A stretch of 64,000 bases of DNA from Haloferax litoreum. Its GTDB lineage: Archaea > Halobacteriota > Halobacteria > Halobacteriales > Haloferacaceae. A model generated the notes under the pieces. It did not search any database and was not told where the DNA came from. It saw nothing but the letters and a program-made list of their open reading frames with translations. Position 1 is the first letter of the stretch. Every line of letters begins with the position of its first letter. Location: contig NZ_WKJO01000001.1 in the NCBI RefSeq assembly GCF_009674605.1, forward strand, positions 2,294,001-2,358,000, in the 5' to 3' direction. The position numbers were made by a program, and so were the translations under genes. Below, in pieces: positions 36,440-45,211 of this stretch.

Positions 36440-36853
36440 ATGGACTGCAGAGTCGTCGTCGAGGCCGCGGTCCCAGTGTACGACGTGGAGACAGAAGACG
36501 AGGCGATTCGCATCGCCATCTCCAAGACGGGTGAGATGCTCAACCCCGACCTGAAGTACGTCGAAATCAACATGGGTTCCCGCACCGGTCCCGACGGTGA
36601 GACGCTCCCACCGGCATTCATCGCAGCAGACGAGGCCCTCGTCGCCCTCGAACTGGAGATGACCGTGTTCAACGTCGAGCAAGAAGAACACGCGTCGCGC
36701 ATCGCTCGCAAAGAGATCGGACAACGTCTCGAAAACATCCCCCTGAAGGTACTCTCGGTCGAAATCCTCGACGACGAAGCGACCAAAACAGACGGTGACG
36801 GGACCGACGAAGAACTCATCCCGGACTTCGACGACCTGGTCGACGACCACTAA
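36440..36853 (+). CDS. UPF0212 (DUF555) family protein
   Basis: A 137-residue archaeal conserved protein. The pattern MDCRVVVEAAVPVYDVETEDEA, NPDLKYVEINMG and the late acidic tail IPDFDDLVDDH agree with the UPF0212/DUF555 family found across Euryarchaeota. The activity is unknown. The gene stands alone in its orientation before a convergent small gene. Confidence 0.85.
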   Translation: MDCRVVVEAAVPVYDVETEDEAIRIAISKTGEMLNPDLKYVEINMGSRTGPDGETLPPAFIAADEALVALELEMTVFNVEQEEHASRIARKEIGQRLENIPLKVLSVEILDDEATKTDGDGTDEELIPDFDDLVDDH

Positions 36854-36988
36854 CTGACCACTCACTTCTGCTCGGTACCGAACACGCGATTTTAGATACC
36901 TGCGGCGAGAGCGGAGCGTCCATCGCAGGAGAGGGCCGTCGCTCGTAAACTGTGATTTCGTGGAGGAGAACGCGTCTCTGTTCGTCGT

Positions 36989-37225
36989 TCAGTCGGCTTG
37001 TGGGGCGACTGGTTCTGGCTCTGCGTCGCGCATTGCCCCAGTGATTCCTTTTGCCAGTTTAAACACGGCTGCCTTGTGGTCAGTCTTAGATTTGTGGATA
37101 GACGTCGGTCGTACGCCAAGTGTGTCGTACTCGGAGAGTTCGATCTCCTCGTCTTCCCACGCTTCAATCTGAGTGTGTACTTCGGCGAGCAGGCCGTGCA
37201 GATGGATGAGTTCCTGCTTCTTCAT
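36989..37225 (-). CDS. UPF0058 family protein
   Basis: A 78-residue helical protein with MKKQELIHLHGLLAEVH at the start, typical of the archaeal UPF0058 family (possibly metal-binding, function unknown). ATG 37225 was chosen since TATA-like CTATAT lies about 28 bases upstream; a TTG two codons earlier is in frame. It converges with the UPF0212 gene. Confidence 0.83.
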   Translation of the reverse strand: MKKQELIHLHGLLAEVHTQIEAWEDEEIELSEYDTLGVRPTSIHKSKTDHKAAVFKLAKGITGAMRDAEPEPVAPQAD

Positions 37226-37476
37226 GAGCAAACACGGCTTGAAACCGGAGGGATATAGTATTATCTTGAGTCACGTTAGCATCCAACTCTCTTAAACGCC
37301 CGATTATGGGGGTCTCAGCCGAAATATCGTGTTTGTCAGCTTTCAATTCGTTGTATGTTTCTGGGTTCGTTTCTCGAAATGGGTGAAAATCTATCGAGGA
37401 CTTTATACCGATATGTAGCGCGCGCTCCAGAAACGGGTCGTGAGTATTTTAGGCGCCGCCATTTGTACACTGCCGT

Positions 37477-37884
37477 ATGGACTACGACGAGCAACTGGAC
37501 CGGGCGCTCTCGGAGGCGCCCGACGTGGCCGAAGGTGGCGACCGATTCACCGTTCCAGACCCGGTAGTTCGTCAGGAAGGGAACGTCACCGTCTACGAGA
37601 ACTTCGCGGAGACACACGACCGGTTGGCGCGCGAACCAGACCACCTCCAAAAATTTCTCCAGTCGGAACTGGGGACGAGCGCTCAAATCGACGACAAGGG
37701 GCGCGTCCGGTTCACCGGAGAGTTCAAACAGCGCCGCGTCGCCGAGGCCCTCGACGAGTACGTCGAGTCGTTCGTCCTGTGCAGTGAGTGTGGGTCTCCC
37801 GACACCCACTTCGTCACCGAGCAGGGCGCGAAGGTGCTGAAGTGCGACGCGTGCGGTGCACTCTCTGCGATTCCTGACCTGTAA
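37477..37884 (+). CDS. Translation initiation factor aIF2 subunit beta
   Basis: A 135-residue aIF2-beta. The central alpha/beta domain covers about residues 35-97 (FAETHDRLAREPDHLQKF, RFTGEFKQRRV) and the C-terminal zinc ribbon has Cys102, Cys105, Cys123 and Cys126. With alpha and gamma subunits it brings initiator tRNA to the small ribosomal subunit. TATA-like TATTTTAG lies about 28 bases before the ATG, so leaderless. Length is normal for archaea. Alpha and gamma genes are not in the window. Confidence 0.95.
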   Translation: MDYDEQLDRALSEAPDVAEGGDRFTVPDPVVRQEGNVTVYENFAETHDRLAREPDHLQKFLQSELGTSAQIDDKGRVRFTGEFKQRRVAEALDEYVESFVLCSECGSPDTHFVTEQGAKVLKCDACGALSAIPDL

Positions 37885-37910
37885 AAAACACTCTGGTGGG
37901 ACGTCCGTCT

Positions 37911-38090
37911 TCAGTCGAACTGCTTGAGCGTCTGTAAGTCGCGCTCTGTCCGCATGAACTCGGCAGTGCGCCGTGTCGCACCACAGGATTGACACGAGAA
38001 GTTGTCCCGGTGAGCCGGAAGTGACGTCGGATTAGTCTCCCAGTCCTTTCCACATTCGGGGCACAAGAGCCGGACGAACGCTTCGACCAT
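37911..38090 (-). CDS. Small two-CxxC zinc-ribbon protein
   Basis: A 59-residue protein with CPEC (23-26 region from the N-terminal end VRLLCPECGKDW) and CQSC motifs about 20 residues apart, a typical zinc ribbon. Such tiny CPxCG proteins are common in Haloferax and many have regulatory phenotypes, but this one I cannot name. It lies between convergent aIF2-beta and upstream tfb on the same strand. Confidence 0.75.
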   Translation of the reverse strand: MVEAFVRLLCPECGKDWETNPTSLPAHRDNFSCQSCGATRRTAEFMRTERDLQTLKQFD

Positions 38091-38215
38091 ACCCAGATAT
38101 GCTCCGGGAGCGCGGATAAATCTTGTCACGAGTTAGCACATTCGAGACAGCGTAGTCGCTCTCGACAGTGTGAAACGAAAAAACAGCGTGGGCTACCACA
38201 CCCAACCGAGCGCGC

Positions 38216-39214
38216 TCAGGCGAACAGGTTTCCGTCCTGTACTTCGAGGAGCTCTTTGTAGCGGTTGCGGATGGTGACTTCTGAGATGTCTGCGACAGTC
38301 GACACCTCGCTTTGCGTCACCTTCTCGTTGGTGAGGAGGGCAGCAGCGTACACTGCCGCGGCGGCGAGTCCGACCGGCGACTTACCGGAGTGAACTCCGG
38401 TCTCCTTCGCGCCGCGGAGGAGTTGGCGCGCCTGTCGCTCCGCCTCGTCCGAGAGGCCGAGTTCGCTGGCGAACCGGGGGACGTACTGCTCGGGGTCGGC
38501 GGGCTTGATTTCGAGCTTCAGCTCGCGGACGATGTACCGGTACGTCCGGGTCAGCTCCATCTTGTCGACGCGAGAGACTTTCTCTAGTTCGTCGAGCGAC
38601 CGGGGCGTTCCGGCCATCCGGGCCGCCGCGTAGAGCGACGCGGTGGCGACGCCCTCGATGGACCGGCCGGGGAGCAGGTCGTCGTTGAGCGCGCGGCGGT
38701 AGATGACTGAAGCGGTCTCACGGACGTTCTCCGGGAGGCCGAGGGCCGAGGCCATGCGGTCGATTTCGCCGAGCGCCTGCTTGAGGTTGCGTTCTTTCGA
38801 GTCACGAGTGCGGAAGCGCTCGTTCCACGTGCGGAGGCGCTGCATCTGCTCACGCTGACGCGGCGACAGGGACTTTCCGTAGGCGTCCTTGTTCTGCCAG
38901 CCGATGTTGGTCGACAGTCCCTTGTCGTGCATCATCTTGGTGGTGGGCGCACCGACGCGGGACTTGCTGTCTCGCTCGGCGGAGTCGAACGCGCGCCACT
39001 CCGGGCCGCGGTCGACGACAGTGTCCTCGACGACGAGACCACACTCACGGCAGACGGTCTCGCCGTGTTCGGAGTCGTGCACGAGTTGGCCACTGCACTC
39101 GGGACAGAGTTGCTCTTCCTCTCGCTGTCGCTCGTCTCGCTCGGACTCGCGCGACGTTACGTCTCGAGCCTTCGCGTCGGTGCTGTACGTTCGGGTGGTG
39201 GTGGTATCGCTCAT
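38216..39214 (-). CDS. tfb: Transcription initiation factor TFB (TFIIB homologue)
   Basis: A 332-residue TFB. The zinc ribbon has Cys37, Cys40, Cys55 and Cys58, followed by the B-finger region (RGPEWRAFDSAERDSKSRVGAP). Two cyclin repeats follow at about 130-225 and 230-325, each with a helix-turn-helix; the second ends in SEVTIRNRYKELL. It binds TBP-DNA and recruits RNA polymerase. Haloarchaea have several TFB paralogues, and I cannot say which one this is. ATG 39214 was chosen over an upstream ATG (39232) because the alignment-like start MSDTTT fits; a leader of about 70 bases follows the TATA box at 39310-39317. Confidence 0.95.
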   Translation of the reverse strand: MSDTTTTRTYSTDAKARDVTSRESERDERQREEEQLCPECSGQLVHDSEHGETVCRECGLVVEDTVVDRGPEWRAFDSAERDSKSRVGAPTTKMMHDKGLSTNIGWQNKDAYGKSLSPRQREQMQRLRTWNERFRTRDSKERNLKQALGEIDRMASALGLPENVRETASVIYRRALNDDLLPGRSIEGVATASLYAAARMAGTPRSLDELEKVSRVDKMELTRTYRYIVRELKLEIKPADPEQYVPRFASELGLSDEAERQARQLLRGAKETGVHSGKSPVGLAAAAVYAAALLTNEKVTQSEVSTVADISEVTIRNRYKELLEVQDGNLFA

Positions 39215-39309
39215 TATGGGTGGCATCGACACGTCTCTGCCGGTAGAGGGTGAGAAGACGAAAGAAATATCCGGCGGGGACGGGCCTTACCATCAGTAAG
39301 CCCGAAAAC

Positions 39310-39317
39310 TATATAAA
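39310..39317 (-). promoter_or_regulatory. TATA box of tfb
   Basis: TTTATATA on the minus strand in an AT-rich stretch, about 96 bases before the tfb ATG. It predicts a start near 39285 and a leader of some 70 bases, unlike the mostly leaderless neighbours. Confidence 0.5.
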
Positions 39318-39431
39318 TGTTTCCCCAATTGCGTGCTCCCAAATCGCACGATGTGGATGATTTGTCGTGATGGTTGGGACACGAAAATAGCGATTCTGCT
39401 GGCTATCGAATAATAAATCTCTTTCGTCCAG

Positions 39432-40415
39432 TTAGAGCCACCGTTGGTGGCGGAAATAGACCAATAAGATACCAGAAACGGCCGCCATTCCGAGCATCGT
39501 GGCGACGTATCCGTACTTCCACAGCAGTTCGGGCATGTTGAACGCGGAGACTGCAGGGTCGAAGTTCATCCCGAAGATGCCGACGACGAGCGTGAGTGGC
39601 AGGATGATGGTCGCCACGACGGTGAGTGTCTTCATCACCTCGTTGGTCGACTGTGAGAGTGTGTTGAGGTAGATGTCGCGCGCGCCGCGTGCGAGGTCGC
39701 GGTACGTCTCTGTGAGGTCCACCAACTCGACGAGATGGTCGTACACGTCGCGGTAGTACTTCTCTGTCACTTCGCGGACGTACTCGGGGTCGCCGCGGGC
39801 GAGGACACCGGCGGCCTCTCGGGTCGGCCACACAGTCTTTCGGAACGAGAGGACGTCGCGTCGAATCGCGTTCAGCCCTTCCAGAACCGTCGGGTCTGGT
39901 CCTTCGAGGATGAAGTCTTCGATGGTCTCTATCTCCTCTCCCACCTCGTCTAAGAGGTCGAAGTAGTCGTCGACGATTCTGTCGATGATGCGGTAGGCGA
40001 CGAAGTCCGGACCGAACCGGAGGATTCGCGACTCCTCCGATTCGACGGCGTCCCACACCCGGTCTACCGGGGTGAGAGTTCGCCGCGTTAGCGTCACCAA
40101 CCAATCGTCCCCGAAGCACAGTCCGACAGGTCTCGTCAACACCTCCTCTTCGAACACCTGTTCGCCCACGCGGAGCGACGCCCTCCGGACGATGACGAAC
40201 GTGTACTCGTCGTACATCTCGGTCTTCGGACGGGCATCGTTTCGAACGTCCTCGACTGTGAGCGGGTGGATGCCGAACGCATCGGCGACGCTGGCAAAGT
40301 CCGACTCGGACGTCGCGCGAACCCACGTCGTCCCGTCGGCATCACGCGCCTCAGTCAGGTGTTCCTCGTCGTAGGAGGTCACTCCGCCATCGTCGTAGAC
40401 GAGTGCCGAAATCAC
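39432..40415 (-). CDS. CorA-family magnesium/cobalt transporter
   Basis: A 327-residue CorA protein starting with GTG. The large cytoplasmic alpha/beta and helical domain is followed by two C-terminal membrane helices, the first ending in the selectivity motif GMN (VVGIFGMNFD, residues about 281-290). Pentamers of this family pass Mg2+ and sometimes Co2+ or Ni2+. The start GTG overlaps the stop of a 50-residue membrane-protein gene by 4 bases (GTGA), so translation of the two is likely coupled. Confidence 0.93.
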   Translation of the reverse strand: MISALVYDDGGVTSYDEEHLTEARDADGTTWVRATSESDFASVADAFGIHPLTVEDVRNDARPKTEMYDEYTFVIVRRASLRVGEQVFEEEVLTRPVGLCFGDDWLVTLTRRTLTPVDRVWDAVESEESRILRFGPDFVAYRIIDRIVDDYFDLLDEVGEEIETIEDFILEGPDPTVLEGLNAIRRDVLSFRKTVWPTREAAGVLARGDPEYVREVTEKYYRDVYDHLVELVDLTETYRDLARGARDIYLNTLSQSTNEVMKTLTVVATIILPLTLVVGIFGMNFDPAVSAFNMPELLWKYGYVATMLGMAAVSGILLVYFRHQRWL

Positions 40416-40564
40416 AGGTGCCCTCCGACGGCCCAGAGGGTGATTCCGGCCATGACTGCCGTAAGCGAGAAGGCTCGCCCCGGATAGACGACGAGTGTTC
40501 CGGCGACGTATCCGGCGACGCCGAATACCGTCACGACGACGCCAGCAGTTCGAACGCGATTCAT
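40412..40564 (-). CDS. 50-residue membrane protein coupled to corA
   Basis: A short reading frame, ATG at 40564 to TGA at 40412. The product starts MNRVRTAGVVVTVFGVAGY and has two hydrophobic helices joined by VYPGRAFS. Its stop overlaps the GTG start of corA in GTGA, the classic sign of translational coupling, which is the main support for the gene. It may be a small subunit or modulator of the CorA transporter. No family recognised. Confidence 0.65.
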   Translation of the reverse strand: MNRVRTAGVVVTVFGVAGYVAGTLVVYPGRAFSLTAVMAGITLWAVGGHL

Positions 40565-40649
40565 AGCATCACGAACCAGACCCGCCGACAAAAAGTCTCA
40601 CCCGAGGACACCAGACCCAAAACAGTCGAATCGTTCAGGAGATGGGGTC

Positions 40650-41300
40650 TTACGCTTCGGACGGATGTTCGATAGACCGCATCATCTCGAGGATGTTGTC
40701 CTCTTCCCCGTCGAGTTGCTGCGGGTAGACACCCACGGCGACGATGAAGTCCTCGTTGTGTCGGACCTTGGTCACGTGGACGTACACGTCCACCTGTCTG
40801 TTGTCGGCGAACGTCGCTGTGGCACTGTACTTCGTGACGTTGGCGGGTTCACCGAGTATCTGGACGGTCCGAGAGTTCACTTGTTCGACGTCGTTGAGTC
40901 CCTGGTACCGACTCTTGACGAGGCCAACCAACTGGTCGTTAGAGTAGTCACCGATAGGGTTGAGCGTCTCGCCAGCGACGTCCACAGCGGGCGTCGAGAT
41001 GACGCTGAAGACACCTAGTTTCGCCTCGAAGAAGCCGAGGTCTATCTTCTTCTCGTACGTCGTGATGTGGTTGCTCGCGACGACTCTCGGTTGTTGCCCC
41101 GCGACGTCGAACGTTCGGTTCACTTCGAACGCCTGCGTCCCGTTCGTCTCGTATCCGCCGTTGGAGGCGACTGTCGCGTCGGTCGTAGCCGGGTCAGATT
41201 CGAACCTGACCGACTCCTCGCCCGTGAGCACACCGAGACACCCACTTATGAGAACGAGCGCTGCGAAGGCGAACGCACCGACTGCGTGTTTGGAGACCAT
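40650..41300 (-). CDS. Lipoprotein, DUF6517-like
   Basis: A 216-residue exported lipoprotein. The N-terminus has Lys-His, a hydrophobic stretch and the lipobox LISGC with Cys21; no twin-arginine pair is seen, so Sec export is likely. The mature part (FEVNRTFDVAGQQPRVVASNHITTYEK and the final YVHVTKVRHNEDFIVAVGVYP) resembles haloarchaeal DUF6517 lipoproteins of unknown role. TATA-like ACTTATACC lies about 27 bases upstream of the ATG. Confidence 0.8.
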   Translation of the reverse strand: MVSKHAVGAFAFAALVLISGCLGVLTGEESVRFESDPATTDATVASNGGYETNGTQAFEVNRTFDVAGQQPRVVASNHITTYEKKIDLGFFEAKLGVFSVISTPAVDVAGETLNPIGDYSNDQLVGLVKSRYQGLNDVEQVNSRTVQILGEPANVTKYSATATFADNRQVDVYVHVTKVRHNEDFIVAVGVYPQQLDGEEDNILEMMRSIEHPSEA

Positions 41301-41368
41301 TGCGGAGGATTTTCACCTCGTCTGGTATAAGTTAGGTGGCCCGTCAGTCAGTCAGTCACGCTGTGTGG

Positions 41369-41740
41369 TCACTCGACCAACTCACGCGAGTCGTTCTCCC
41401 GCCGGATGACGCGTCCGCTGTAGAGGTAGTACGCCGGTGCGACGAACGGGAGAGCGAACGCCGCGCCGAACCAGAGGTGCCGTGAGAATCCCCAATCGAT
41501 GCCCTGCTGTTGGAGTGACTTGATGTCACCGCGGATGAGTCCGGCGTAAAACAGGTGCGTGACGAGGTAGACGGCGAACGCTGGTTCCGGGCCGATGAAC
41601 AACGAGACGACGGTGAAGATGACGAACCCAATCGCGTAGATGACGGGGAGTACACCGCGGTATCGGCCGCTTGCACGGCGCCGTTTTTGCTGGCGCTGGC
41701 GTTCGACCTTCTTCCCGCGGCGGTACTCGTCGGTACTCAT
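41369..41740 (-). CDS. Membrane protein, unknown
   Basis: A 123-residue protein with a very basic N-terminus (KKVERQRQQKRRRASGRYR, residues 10-28) and about three hydrophobic segments (about 30-48, 54-70, 90-107). No family recognised. It is downstream of the 148-residue gene by 53 bases on the same strand and may belong to that transcript. The basic tail suggests contact with nucleic acid or membrane lipids, but that is speculation. Confidence 0.72.
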   Translation of the reverse strand: MSTDEYRRGKKVERQRQQKRRRASGRYRGVLPVIYAIGFVIFTVVSLFIGPEPAFAVYLVTHLFYAGLIRGDIKSLQQQGIDWGFSRHLWFGAAFALPFVAPAYYLYSGRVIRRENDSRELVE

Positions 41741-41793
41741 GTACGCACCGTCGAGTCGGCACCGAAAAAGTGGTTCGCTCCACGGAAACCCGC

Positions 41794-42240
41794 TCAACCG
41801 AGGTACTTCACGGCAACTTCGTGGCCGTCTCCCGTCGGAAACTCGACAGTGTCGCGGAGGTGTGACCGAACAGCTGTCCGCCACTCGGAGACCGCCGCTG
41901 TGTGACGTTCGTGGTGTGTCTCTACTTCGTACGGGTCAGGACGAGTGTCGTCGGCTTCGGGATAGTTCGGGGCGGAAGCGTCGAAGAACGACTCTGGGTC
42001 GAGGTGGAGTGGAGGCGACTCTGTGTCGTCAGTTCCCTCGCCGCCGGCCACGTAGTCAGTTCCTTCGCCGCCAGTCAGGTGGATGCGCGCCCGCATCCGC
42101 CCGTAAAACGGCGGCGTCACGCGGAGAACGACGTGTCTACTCGCTCTTCGATTGGCTTCGAGTGCGGAGACGACGTCCTCGGTGGTCACTGCAATCGAGC
42201 GCACGACGGTTGGGTCCGACGACCCGTACGTCTCGTTCAA
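41794..42240 (-). CDS. Conserved haloarchaeal-type protein, unknown
   Basis: A protein of about 148 residues with a conserved-looking core (VTTEDVVSALEANRRASRHVVLR, TPPFYGRMRARIHL) and an acidic C-terminal half. I propose the TTG at 42240 as start: it overlaps the stop of the upstream zinc-ribbon gene as TTGA. The same frame is open up to an ATG at 42342, but those 34 residues lie over the zinc-ribbon gene in another frame and look like its shadow. Function not known. The rRNA-methylation genes nop5-flpA diverge upstream. Confidence 0.7.
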   Translation of the reverse strand: MNETYGSSDPTVVRSIAVTTEDVVSALEANRRASRHVVLRVTPPFYGRMRARIHLTGGEGTDYVAGGEGTDDTESPPLHLDPESFFDASAPNYPEADDTRPDPYEVETHHERHTAAVSEWRTAVRSHLRDTVEFPTGDGHEVAVKYLG

Positions 42241-42371
42241 TCGCCGGCCCGGCGTCGACCGGTCACCGACGAAGGTCGAAGTTCGCCACTGCACTCGGGA
42301 CACGTCGCACGGTACGATGCAGGGCTCACGGTTGTGTGACACTCACGACAAACGTACGATGTCCTCTCCAT
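42237..42371 (-). CDS. 44-residue zinc-ribbon protein
   Basis: A short gene, ATG 42371 to TGA 42237. The product has YVCREC and TCPEC motifs at residues 8-11 and 24-27, a compact rubredoxin/rubrerythrin-like zinc ribbon, and a basic tail. TATA-like TTTTAACAT is about 28 bases upstream of the ATG, so leaderless. Its stop overlaps the TTG start of the next gene (TTGA). The motif pair and both flanking signals support it although it is very short. Confidence 0.72.
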   Translation of the reverse strand: MERTSYVCRECHTTVSPASYRATCPECSGELRPSSVTGRRRAGD

Positions 42372-42377
42372 CGACAA

Positions 42378-42411
42378 GTGGTAAGGGATTGGGTATGTTA
42401 AAACTTACCAC
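42378..42411. promoter_or_regulatory. Inverted repeat around the promoter of the zinc-ribbon operon
   Basis: GTGGTAAG (42378-42385) and CTTACCAC (42404-42411) form a perfect 8-base inverted repeat with an 18-base spacer that contains the TATA-like element. One arm is near the transcription start of the minus-strand gene, the other near its BRE. A dimeric repressor could cover the promoter. Confidence 0.45.
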
Positions 42412-42489
42412 GGGAGTTCGACACATACCCACATCAGTGTCGACAGACGGTCCGTACCCTTTTACCCGAATGGGGCGCAACCGGCCACC

Positions 42490-43329
42490 ATGACAGACGC
42501 ATGGTTCGCCGACGCGAACCCAGAGGACCCCTCGTCTGGGGCACATCGTATCCGCGAGGGGCACGCCGACGCCCCGGCGGATTGGCCGGCCGTGGCCGTC
42601 GAATCCGAATTCGCCGACGACGAGGCCGACTACTACGAGAAACTTCGCGCGGCAACGCTCACTGCCGCACGCGACGCCGTCTCCGAACGAGAACGCGCTG
42701 ACGACCTGCAACTCGCACACGCCGTTCGCTCGATGGACGACGCCGAACGCACTGCGAACGAACTCGCCGAGCGAGTCGTCGAGTGGGCCGGAACACTGTA
42801 CGAAAACGTCCCACGTGGTCTCGATGGCGTTCGAGACATCGCCGCTCGGGACCCGACGACTGCCGGAGAAGAACGTGTCGTCTCCTATGCGACCCGGGCC
42901 GTTGATTTGCTCGACGAACGCGATGACCTGCGAACGTTCATCGAAGAACGCGCACCCGACGTCGCGCCGAACCTCTCCGAGATGGCCGGTCCCGTCCTCA
43001 CCGCACGACTCATCTCGCTCGCGGGGAGTCTCGAACGTCTCGCCAAAGCACCGAGTGGAACGGTGCAGGTCCTCGGTGCCGAAGACGCTCTGTTCGCCCA
43101 CCTGAAGGGCCGCGCGACGTCCCCGAAACACGGCGTCATCTTCACGCACGAGTACGTGCGCGGCACGCGCCCACAGGACCGTGGGTCCGCCGCCCGTGCC
43201 TTCGCCGGGAAACTCTCTATCGCTGCCCGTATCGACTACTACTCCGGCGACTACCGCCCCGAGATTCACACCGAACTCGCCGAGCGCATGGCGACGATTC
43301 GCGCCCGCGCCGAGGAGGGGGACGAATGA
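42490..43329 (+). CDS. nop5: Nop5 (NOP56/58 family) C/D RNP core protein
   Basis: A 279-residue Nop domain protein. The coiled-coil part is followed by the Nop RNA-binding signature (APNLSEMAGPVLTARLISLAGSLERLAKAPSGTVQVLGAEDALFAHLKGRATSPKHGVIF). It bridges box C/D guide RNA with L7Ae and holds fibrillarin. It is shorter than most archaeal Nop5 proteins because the N-terminal domain is reduced, as in other haloarchaea. It overlaps flpA by 4 bases (ATGA). TATA-like CTTTTA lies 28 bases upstream: leaderless. Confidence 0.95.
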   Translation: MTDAWFADANPEDPSSGAHRIREGHADAPADWPAVAVESEFADDEADYYEKLRAATLTAARDAVSERERADDLQLAHAVRSMDDAERTANELAERVVEWAGTLYENVPRGLDGVRDIAARDPTTAGEERVVSYATRAVDLLDERDDLRTFIEERAPDVAPNLSEMAGPVLTARLISLAGSLERLAKAPSGTVQVLGAEDALFAHLKGRATSPKHGVIFTHEYVRGTRPQDRGSAARAFAGKLSIAARIDYYSGDYRPEIHTELAERMATIRARAEEGDE

Positions 43330-43982
43330 GCGACGACCACCCAACCGACGACGGCCTGCCAACTGGCGTCGAACGCCGGACCTTCGATGGCCGCGAGCGA
43401 CTTTCCACACAGGGACCCACGGTCTACGGAGAACCGGCCGACGGCGACGGGTGGCGCGCGTGGGACGCCAGTCGGTCGAAACTCGGCGGGATGCTCGAAC
43501 TCGGGATGGACACCGGACTCGTCGGCGGTGAGACGGTCCTCTACCTCGGTGCTGCGGCGGGGACGACAGTCTCGCACGTCGCCGAGTTCGCCGGCCCGAC
43601 GTACGCCGTCGAGTTCGCGCCGCGTCCGGTTCGTGACCTCGTCGGCGTCGCCGAAGACCGAGACAACCTCTTCCCGTTGCTGAAAGACGCACGCGACCCA
43701 GCGTCGTACGCGCACGTCGTCGAGTCAGACGTCGACTGCCTCGTGATGGACGTCGCGACCCGCGGACAGGCCACCGTCGCCATCCGCAATCGCCAGTTCT
43801 TGGCCGACGACGGTCGCCTCTTGATGGCGGTCAAGGCCCGGAGCGAAGACGTGACGGCCGACCCCGACGACGTGTTCGACGACGTCCTCGCAGACCTCGA
43901 ATCCGCCTACGAGGTGCTCGAAACCGCCCGTTTGGACCGATTCCACGCCGACCACCTCGGCATCGTCGCCCGACCGAAGTGA
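43326..43982 (+). CDS. flpA: Fibrillarin-like rRNA/tRNA 2'-O-methyltransferase FlpA
   Basis: A 218-residue SAM-dependent methyltransferase of the fibrillarin family: KLGGMLELG, SAM motif VLYLGAAAGTTVSHVAEF, then YAVEFAPRPVRDLV and DVATRGQATVAIRN, AVKARS with the catalytic lysine. With Nop5, L7Ae and C/D guide RNAs it adds 2'-O-methyl groups to rRNA and tRNA. Its start overlaps the end of nop5, so the two are made together. Confidence 0.96.
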   Translation: MSDDHPTDDGLPTGVERRTFDGRERLSTQGPTVYGEPADGDGWRAWDASRSKLGGMLELGMDTGLVGGETVLYLGAAAGTTVSHVAEFAGPTYAVEFAPRPVRDLVGVAEDRDNLFPLLKDARDPASYAHVVESDVDCLVMDVATRGQATVAIRNRQFLADDGRLLMAVKARSEDVTADPDDVFDDVLADLESAYEVLETARLDRFHADHLGIVARPK

Positions 43983-44065
43983 CGAGTCGACCGACTGACG
44001 CGATTATGCGTCCCGTTCGCCGGGGTCCACGATGTTTTTAATTCGGGGCATCTAACGCCGTTGCG

Positions 44066-45142
44066 ATGGAACTAGGGTCGGCGGATGCCTTCGACCGGAT
44101 GGGGACGCTCGGCGTCGAGGAGGAGTTCTATATCGTCGATGCCGACGGGCGTCCCACGTCGGGAATCGACGATTTGGTCTACGGACCGGAACCCCCGGAA
44201 CCGCTCGTCGGGCGACTCGACCACGAACTGTTCGAGTTCACGATAGAGACACAGACACCCCGTATCGAAGACCCTGCCGACGTAGCCGACGCCGTCACGT
44301 CGGTCCGCGAGGCACTCGTCGAACACGCGGGGAACCACGGGTATCGCGTCGCTGCGGCGGGTCTCCACCCGGCGGCCAAGTGGCGCGAACTCGACCACGC
44401 GACGAAACCCCGGTATCAGGCACAACTCGACCGGATTCAGTACCCACAGCACCGTAACACGACTGCGGGACTCCACATCCACGTCGGCGTCGACGACGCC
44501 GACAAGGCCGTCTGGATTGCCAACGAACTTCGGTGGTACCTCGCGCCACTCCTCGCTCTCTCCGCGAACTCACCGTTCTGGAACGGGTTCGACACGGGTC
44601 TCGCCTCTGCGCGGTCGAAGATATTCGAGAACTTGCCGAACACCGGGATGCCGACTGCGTTCGACGACTTCGACGACTTCCAGACGTTCGAACGCCGGAT
44701 GGTCGAGTACGGGTCGATAGATGACCGCGGTGAACTCTGGTTCGACGTGCGCCCGCACACGGGCCACGGAACGGTCGAAATCCGCACGCCAGACGCGCAG
44801 ACCGACCCCCAACGAGTCGTCGACTTCGTCGAGTACGTCCACGCACTCGTCTTGGACCTCGCCGACCGATACGAGGCAGGCGAACCGAGCCACGACATTC
44901 GCCGCGAGATACTGGACGAGAACAAGTGGCGGTCGACGCGGTACGGCCGGGACGCGAGTTTCATCGCTCCCGACGCCGAAGGCGTCGTCGAACTCGACAC
45001 GTTCGTCGAAGACGAGTCTGAACGTCTCGGTGTGGACGGCCTCCGGTCGCTCTTCGACGCCGAGTCTGGCACCGACATCCAACGCCGTATCCACGAGGAA
45101 TCCGGTCTCGACGCGTTGTGTGAGTATCTCGCACTCGAATAA
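44066..45142 (+). CDS. gshA: Glutamate-cysteine ligase (haloarchaeal GshA)
   Basis: A 358-residue enzyme of the GCS2-type carboxylate-amine ligase family ([10 protein letters not shown] at the N-terminus, [12 protein letters not shown], then [12 protein letters not shown] and [19 protein letters not shown]). Haloarchaea use it to make gamma-glutamylcysteine, their main low-molecular-weight thiol. As I recall, the H. volcanii homologue is HVO_1668 and was shown biochemically. TATA-like TTTTTAAT is 28 bases before the ATG, so leaderless. The position downstream of flpA appears to be chance. Confidence 0.94.
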   Translation: MELGSADAFDRMGTLGVEEEFYIVDADGRPTSGIDDLVYGPEPPEPLVGRLDHELFEFTIETQTPRIEDPADVADAVTSVREALVEHAGNHGYRVAAAGLHPAAKWRELDHATKPRYQAQLDRIQYPQHRNTTAGLHIHVGVDDADKAVWIANELRWYLAPLLALSANSPFWNGFDTGLASARSKIFENLPNTGMPTAFDDFDDFQTFERRMVEYGSIDDRGELWFDVRPHTGHGTVEIRTPDAQTDPQRVVDFVEYVHALVLDLADRYEAGEPSHDIRREILDENKWRSTRYGRDASFIAPDAEGVVELDTFVEDESERLGVDGLRSLFDAESGTDIQRRIHEESGLDALCEYLALE

Positions 45143-45211
45143 CCACTGTCGACTGGAACCTGACAGGAAACATTTTTTACCGCCTGTGTTTTGACCTTCT
45201 CCGTAGAACAA

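Noticed and set aside
41794-42342. The longer version of the 148-residue protein starting at ATG 42342
   Set aside because: The first 34 codons overlap the zinc-ribbon gene in another frame and look like its shadow; TTG 42240 with the TTGA overlap is more likely.
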